A stretch of 64,000 bases of DNA from Zwartia vadi. Its GTDB lineage: Bacteria; Pseudomonadota; Gammaproteobacteria; Burkholderiales; Burkholderiaceae_B. The stretch covers positions 1-64,000 of the forward strand of contig NZ_JAUHHE010000008.1 of NCBI RefSeq assembly GCF_030410375.1, given 5' to 3'. Under the pieces are notes generated by a model, which saw only the letters and a program-made list of their open reading frames with translations, did not search any database and was not told where the DNA came from. Both the position numbers and the translations under genes were made by a program. Positions 59,259 through 64,000 of this stretch are shown here, piece after piece; positions within the stretch are counted from its first letter, which is position 1; each line of letters starts with the position of its first letter.

Positions 59259-60245
59259 TCACTTTTGTGCCGCGTTTGAGTCCTCGACTACTTTCTTCCA
59301 CTTAGCTGTTTCTTTTGCCATGAAGTCCGCGAAAAACTCTGGTGACTTACCAACAGGATCCGCGCCAGCAACGATGAAACGCTGTTCGAGGTTAGGCATG
59401 ATGGCATTGACTTCTTTGTTCAGCTTGTCAACGATCGCCTGAGGCGTACCCTTAGGTGCAAGGAGTCCGAACCAGGATCCGGAGGAGTAGCCTGGAAAGC
59501 CACTTTCAGCGATGGTTGGGACCTCAGGCATGGAGCGTGATCGCTCAAGGCTGGAGACCGCGATCGGGATCAGTTTGCCGGCTTTGATCGGAGTAATGAC
59601 GGATGGAATCGTGGCAAACATAAAATCAGTGCGGCCAGCCAACAGGTCATTCAAGGCCTCAGCGCCCTTGTAAGGAATGTGCTGTGCATCAATACCCATA
59701 CGCTGCATCAGCATGAAGCTTGATAAGTGAGCTGACGTACCCACGCCGGTAGAGGCATAGTTCAGTTTGCCTGAGTTGGCTTTGACATAAGCTTCAAACT
59801 CTTTGAAGTTTTTGATGCCTTTCTCAGGATTGACTACCAAAACGTTCGGAACGTCGGCAACCAGAATGATTGGCACTAAATCTTTAAGTGGATCGTAAGG
59901 CAACTTTTGCAACGAAGGATTGATCGTCAGCGGACCGACAGAGGCCATCAAAATGCTGTAACCATCCGGCGCTGCTTTAACGATGTCAGCCGTACCTATG
60001 TTGCCACCTGCACCAGGCTTGTTTTCAACGATGAAATTCGCACCTTTCATGCGCGTGGGCAATTCATTGGCAATCGCACGTGCGATCACGTCAGTTGTGC
60101 CCCCTGCAGTAAAGCCAACCATGATCTTGACGGGGCGGTCAGGATAGTTCGCTGCAGATTGCGCCTGCGCGGAAAGGGTAGCGCCCGCAGTCAACATCCC
60201 AAGAGCTAAGGTCGTGGCGAAGCGTTTAAATTTAGCGTGGATCAA
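59259..60245 (-). CDS. Bug/TctC-family solute receptor 10
   Basis: Periplasmic Bug receptor, 328 residues, signal peptide ending at AQA near residue 28. GFTAGGTTD (44-52), VENKPGAGGNIGT and APDGYSIL follow the family pattern. The start codon is TTG, with GGGAGA five bases upstream and no alternative ATG in range. It lies between methyltransferases 3 and 2, all on the minus strand. It is closed by a strong terminator. Confidence 0.9.
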   Translation of the reverse strand: MIHAKFKRFATTLALGMLTAGATLSAQAQSAANYPDRPVKIMVGFTAGGTTDVIARAIANELPTRMKGANFIVENKPGAGGNIGTADIVKAAPDGYSILMASVGPLTINPSLQKLPYDPLKDLVPIILVADVPNVLVVNPEKGIKNFKEFEAYVKANSGKLNYASTGVGTSAHLSSFMLMQRMGIDAQHIPYKGAEALNDLLAGRTDFMFATIPSVITPIKAGKLIPIAVSSLERSRSMPEVPTIAESGFPGYSSGSWFGLLAPKGTPQAIVDKLNKEVNAIMPNLEQRFIVAGADPVGKSPEFFADFMAKETAKWKKVVEDSNAAQK

Positions 60246-60331
60246 AACAGTCTCCCGTATGCTTAATAGGTACGTAAATGCAAAACATTAACTCATCGAT
60301 TCATTGAGTATACGTGAGGATGAATGTATGT

Positions 60332-61198
60332 TTAAGAGGTTTTTTTTGCTGAGATTGAAAAAGCAGAATTGTTTTCCATATGCCCGCTGATCACCCCATT
60401 TTCAACTTTTCCTGTAAATGTCTGAGTGATTCCGTTCATATCCCGGTATTCGAACTTAATGAGATTGCCGTTTAGTCGACCAGTGATTGGCACGCTTTTT
60501 GATTGCGTGGGTGCCTGGAGCGACCCCTGGATCATTTGAAACTGTTGCAGGATAGTGAGTTGAACGGGTTGCGTAGTTGGCAAACCAGGCAAACCAGTGA
60601 TCGTCCATGTTCCGTCTACTCTGGCGGGGACAATCCAGAGGTAGCCCATGTGGCCGCTGTCGCCTTGCACAGTGTCATCGGGTGCCCAATTGCCCATGGT
60701 GAACGTGTTTGAAACGACGCGCGTGCCAGGTTTCATCGCCAGTATTGTGGGTCTGAGTTTGATGTTAAGTCCGGGCAGTAAATACAGCGTGACAACACTG
60801 GCCTTGGAAAAATCTTCTTTGAAAATATCGCCAGTGATGATGGTGACCTTGTCAGCGACGCCTTCACGCTGGGCATTTTTTCTTGCGTACTCGGCCATAT
60901 CAGGATTGAACTCAATACCGACTGATGTTGCTTTGAATTGCTTGGCAGCAAGGATCGCGATTTTTCCATCACCAGCACCGAGGTCGTATACGAGATCGTT
61001 CTGCGTGACCTTGGCTGCTTTAAGCATCCGCTCGGCGAGATCCGTGGGTGTCGGGATCCACACAACATCCTTGCCTGACTGCGCGATGGTAGGCTTGTAC
61101 TCGTTTGCGGCTGGCGTGGTTGTACCGCAGCCCACCAGGGCAAGAGACAGCGCGAGTGCGGAAAGTGCCAGTCGAGTCTGTGTGAAGAATGGGCGCAT
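60332..61198 (-). CDS. Exported SAM-methyltransferase-fold lipoprotein 3
   Basis: Third paralogue, 288 residues. The signal ends in a lipobox LVGC with Cys24. KDVVWIPT is near 43-50, motif I DLGAGDGK is at 72-79 and GIEFNPD near 94-100; YLLPGLNIKLRP replaces the YLLT version of the other two. The C-terminal beta-rich domain follows GTWTITGLPG. It lies downstream of the ABC transporter genes, 40 bp after the ATPase stop, and 86 bp before Bug 10. Shared order of signal, methyltransferase core and beta domain shows one family created by duplication. Confidence 0.84.
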   Translation of the reverse strand: MRPFFTQTRLALSALALSLALVGCGTTTPAANEYKPTIAQSGKDVVWIPTPTDLAERMLKAAKVTQNDLVYDLGAGDGKIAILAAKQFKATSVGIEFNPDMAEYARKNAQREGVADKVTIITGDIFKEDFSKASVVTLYLLPGLNIKLRPTILAMKPGTRVVSNTFTMGNWAPDDTVQGDSGHMGYLWIVPARVDGTWTITGLPGLPTTQPVQLTILQQFQMIQGSLQAPTQSKSVPITGRLNGNLIKFEYRDMNGITQTFTGKVENGVISGHMENNSAFSISAKKTS

Positions 61199-61238
61199 GC
61201 GTGTGTATCCGTTAATGTGGGTAGAGTGATGAATTAAA

Positions 61239-62318
61239 TCAGGCAGTCACAAATCTAAGTTCCTGTGAGGGAATGCGCAAATGAATAGGCGATCCAATCT
61301 TGAGTGGTGCCGCACCACGGGCGTGGGGGATGTCTGCTTTGACCAAGGCCTGGCCGACTCGTACTTCATAGCGAATAAACTCACCGAGAAATTCAGAGTC
61401 TTCTATTACGCCTTGAAGTACCAGATTATCTTGTAGCTGTTCGTTTGCGGTTTCTACAAATTTTACGGCGTGAGGTCTAAACGCCAAGTCCATCTCAGTG
61501 CTTTGGAGTTCCAGCCCTTTAGGAAGTGTCAGCATGCCAATGGATGGTGAGTCAAAACGCAAGTGATCGCCCTCGGTTATGAATCGTCCGGCAAAGAGAT
61601 TGACTGAACCGACAAACTGCGCGACAAAACGATTGACAGGAAAATCAAAGAGGTCCATCGGTGAGCCGACTTGCTGGATGACACCCTGATCCATGACTGC
61701 GATGCGATGGCAAGTAGTCAGCGCTTCTTCTTGATCGTGCGTGACGAATATTGTCGTGATTCCAAGTCGTCTTTGAAGTTGAACGAGTTCTTGACGTGTT
61801 TGGGTACGAAGCTTGGCGTCGAGATTTGAAAGCGGCTCATCGAGCAGTAACACCTGTGGTTCGATGGCAAGTGTTCTGGCGATCGCCACACGTTGTTGCT
61901 GTCCGCCAGAGAGTTGTCCGGGTCGGCGATTAGCGAGACCCGCCATATCGACAAGTTCGAGCGCACTGGCAACTTTCGAACGAATTTGATCCGCGGGCAA
62001 CTTGCGTGCTTCAAGACCAAAGGCCACGTTTTGGGCAACAGTCATATGCGGCCACAAGGCATAGTTTTGAAAAACCATGCCTACGTTACGCAGCCAAGGT
62101 TGGGTACCCGTTACATCTTTACCATCGATGAGCAGTTCGCCATGCTGGTGTTGGTTAAAGCCTGCAATCAAACGAAGCAGTGTGGATTTGCCAGATCCTG
62201 AAGGTCCTAACAGTGCAAAAAATTCACCGGGCTCAATCGTCAACGAAATGTCTTTCAGAACGGCAGTTGACCCAAATGATAAAGCGATGTTTTTAATCTC
62301 GATACCAACCGATTTCAT
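61239..62318 (-). CDS. ABC transporter ATPase (Fe3+/polyamine type)
   Basis: Nucleotide-binding subunit of an ABC importer, 359 residues. Walker A GPSGSGKST is at 38-46, the signature LSGGQ at 136-140 and Walker B LLLDEP at 157-162, with the H-loop THD a little later. The last 110 residues are a TOBE-type regulatory domain, as in FbpC, PotA and related 2-aminoethylphosphonate systems. It overlaps the permease stop by four bases (ATGA). It works with the fused permease downstream in this list; the receptor gene is probably outside the window. Confidence 0.93.
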   Translation of the reverse strand: MKSVGIEIKNIALSFGSTAVLKDISLTIEPGEFFALLGPSGSGKSTLLRLIAGFNQHQHGELLIDGKDVTGTQPWLRNVGMVFQNYALWPHMTVAQNVAFGLEARKLPADQIRSKVASALELVDMAGLANRRPGQLSGGQQQRVAIARTLAIEPQVLLLDEPLSNLDAKLRTQTRQELVQLQRRLGITTIFVTHDQEEALTTCHRIAVMDQGVIQQVGSPMDLFDFPVNRFVAQFVGSVNLFAGRFITEGDHLRFDSPSIGMLTLPKGLELQSTEMDLAFRPHAVKFVETANEQLQDNLVLQGVIEDSEFLGEFIRYEVRVGQALVKADIPHARGAAPLKIGSPIHLRIPSQELRFVTA

Positions 62319-64000
62319 GTTCGATTCCCAACGTTTTGGTGTGGCGTAGCGGTTGCCGCCAGACGATGTGTAATGTAAGTGCCGAGCGCGACGATAGAGA
62401 TGGCTACGACACTGAGTGCTGCGCCAGGACCTCTACCCGCGATCGATTGAAAATATAAGTAGATGCCATAAGACATTGGCGCGAGACTCTCTCTGCTGGT
62501 GAGCAAGATCGTTTCGGAGATTTCAGCAGCAGCTGTAATAAAGCTCGTCACAAAACCTGCCAGCAGACCTCCCATCATCAGAGGGATCACAATCTTGCGG
62601 ATTGTCCGTCCACGACCCGCACCGACGTTTTCTGCGGCCTCTTCCAGTGCAGGGTGTACTTGAGTCAGGGCTGCCATACAAGATCGCAGTGCATAGGGGA
62701 GTCTACGGACTGAATAGGCCACGACAAAGATCACCCAGCTTGCAGTGAATGCTCCTGCTCCAAACGGCAGTTCGATGCCACGGAATGCACGCAGATAGCC
62801 GATACCTAGGACCAGTCCTGGCATCGCAAGAGCGACCGTCACAAGGTGATCAAGGATTTGGCGTCCTGGTATCGTGGTCCGAATGACGATGTAGGCAATG
62901 GCACCACCTATCAGGATGTCGATGAAGGCAGCCAGACCGCAATACAGAATAGTGTTCCAGATCATCTGTTTTGCATCGGTAAAGATTGTTGCGTAATGCA
63001 TGAGAGTGAACTGCTCAGGCAGAACGCTAAAGCTCCAAACCTTGAAGAATGACATCAACAGAATGCCAAGGTGGGGGGAGAGCACCAGCATCAAGACGCC
63101 AATGATCCAGCCGTAAGCCAAAGCAGTCTGCCATCCCGTCAGCTTGCGTTTTGGAGCCTGAGCGCCACCGCGTGAGACGAGTGCGTAGTCGCGGCGTTTC
63201 ACGAACCACCATGAGCCAGCCATCGCGGCAATCGAAAACAACACAAGAATCACACAGATGACGTAACCAATCGGATCCTCGATTCCAATGGAGGTCACGC
63301 GCAGATAGGCTTGAGGCGCCAACATGTTGGTGACATTTAGTACAAGAGGTGTACCCAAGTCATCAAATACTTTAATAAAGACTAGCGAGGCGCCGGCGAT
63401 ATAGCCAGGAAGAGCCAATGGGAAAATAACTTTTCTGAAGAGGCGCCATCCCGAGGCGCCAAGGTTTTGACCAGCTTCTTCCATCGAGGAATCAATGGTC
63501 GCGAGAGATGCCGAGAGATTGAGCAATATGAAAGGGAAGTAATGCAGAGTCTCGACAAAAATAATGCCACTCAGACCTTCCATGACTGGAATGCTGAATC
63601 CAAAGTTATCCATCAGAATCAGATTGACTGCGCCTGAGCGTCCAAAGATCAATTGCAGTGCGGCGGCACCCACAAAGGCGGGCATCACCAAAGGCAACAC
63701 ACCAAGTGTCTGGATCAGCACCGCTCCGCGGAACTGAAAACGCATCGTCAAATAGGCAAGTGGGATGGCGATGATTGTGGCGCAGGCGACCGTTGTACTG
63801 GCAACAAACAGGCTGTTTGCGAATGACTCGCGCATTAGTGAGATTTCAGCGAACGCAAGAAAGTGCGTCAACGTGAAACCACCATTTCCATCCGTGAATG
63901 CCGTGTAGACGACAGTCAGGATGGGGCCAATCAGAAAAATAAATAAAAATAATGCGATCGCGATTGCGATCGCAATGAGACCGGGGTGGTTACGCTTCAC
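62315..64000 (-). CDS. ABC transporter fused double permease (FbpB-like)
   Basis: Membrane subunit with two MetI-like permease domains in one chain, as in FbpB-type iron(III) and 2-aminoethylphosphonate transporters. At least 561 residues are visible, with about 12 helices. Two EAA loops contact the ATPase: EEAGQNLGASGW in the first half and EEAAENVGAGRG in the second. The frame begins with a GTG at the very last base of the window. That GTG fits a short N terminus before the first helix, but the true start may lie outside, so completeness is uncertain. It is coupled to the ATPase gene by an ATGA overlap. Confidence 0.88.
   Translation of the reverse strand: MKRNHPGLIAIAIAIALFLFIFLIGPILTVVYTAFTDGNGGFTLTHFLAFAEISLMRESFANSLFVASTTVACATIIAIPLAYLTMRFQFRGAVLIQTLGVLPLVMPAFVGAAALQLIFGRSGAVNLILMDNFGFSIPVMEGLSGIIFVETLHYFPFILLNLSASLATIDSSMEEAGQNLGASGWRLFRKVIFPLALPGYIAGASLVFIKVFDDLGTPLVLNVTNMLAPQAYLRVTSIGIEDPIGYVICVILVLFSIAAMAGSWWFVKRRDYALVSRGGAQAPKRKLTGWQTALAYGWIIGVLMLVLSPHLGILLMSFFKVWSFSVLPEQFTLMHYATIFTDAKQMIWNTILYCGLAAFIDILIGGAIAYIVIRTTIPGRQILDHLVTVALAMPGLVLGIGYLRAFRGIELPFGAGAFTASWVIFVVAYSVRRLPYALRSCMAALTQVHPALEEAAENVGAGRGRTIRKIVIPLMMGGLLAGFVTSFITAAAEISETILLTSRESLAPMSYGIYLYFQSIAGRGPGAALSVVAISIVALGTYITHRLAATATPHQNVGNRT

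Overview
The window looks like a chromosomal segment of a betaproteobacterium, most likely Burkholderiales and close to Alcaligenaceae (Bordetella, Achromobacter or Advenella type). The basis is the crowd of Bug/TctC solute receptors, the CoA-transferase, TauD and LysR mix, and a DUF2868-DUF3482 gene pair, a set typical of that order. By eye the base composition is near half GC and even throughout. I see no rRNA, tRNA, CRISPR array, phage gene, transposase or insertion sequence. Coding density is high; the longest stretch without a gene is about 310 bases (48928-49237).

Layout. (1) 81-5924: a MarC membrane protein, a metallo-beta-lactamase-fold hydrolase, then a plus-strand operon of AllA-like ureidoglycolate lyase, PuuE-like allantoinase, a Bug receptor, an RraA-like protein and a BKACE (DUF849) enzyme. 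(2) 5959-13991, minus strand: glutaredoxin-DinB fusion, amidase, TRAP transporter (DctP-Q-M), isochorismatase-family amidohydrolase, CoA transferase and an isocitrate lyase/PEP mutase family lyase. (3) 14130-24125, plus strand: LysR regulator, MaoC hydratase, MmgE/PrpD protein, acyl-CoA dehydrogenase, CoA transferase, GntR regulator, Bug, TauD-like dioxygenase and acyl-CoA synthetase. (4) 24160-31228: a ClC chloride channel homologue, a LysR divergent from a TauD-SDR pair, a Bug, a LigI-like amidohydrolase and a 3-hydroxyisobutyrate dehydrogenase-like enzyme. (5) 31229-37981: a DUF3482 GTPase with a DUF2868 membrane protein, an MFS transporter, a MetX-like alpha/beta hydrolase and a gamma-glutamyltransferase homologue. 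(6) 38081-42626, minus strand: second gamma-glutamyltransferase homologue, Bug, GAF protein and an unknown membrane protein. (7) 42873-47928: a second TRAP system whose receptor gene converges on its permease genes, and an AtuA pair. (8) 47950-61198: six more Bug receptors (three in tandem), a glutathione S-transferase, two SDRs, an acyl-CoA synthetase and three related, apparently exported, predicted SAM methyltransferases placed between Bug genes. (9) 61239-64000: an Fe3+/polyamine-type ABC transporter ATPase and a fused double permease that reaches the window edge.

Together the genes read as an accessory catabolic region. Many periplasmic receptors capture organic acids or amides; amidases, Ntn-hydrolases and dioxygenases open them; CoA ligases and transferases activate them; hydratases, dehydrogenases and lyases feed central metabolism. 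Ten Bug receptors are present, yet no TctA or TctB membrane component is in the window, so they must share permeases encoded elsewhere or do something other than transport. The least explained elements are the exported methyltransferase trio, the glutaredoxin-DinB fusion, the GTPase/DUF2868 pair, a textbook terminator hairpin inside the RraA-like gene, and a 14-bp duplication that makes a five-codon relay ORF before the GntR gene. All assignments come from reading the sequence and from memory of the families; no database search was run.
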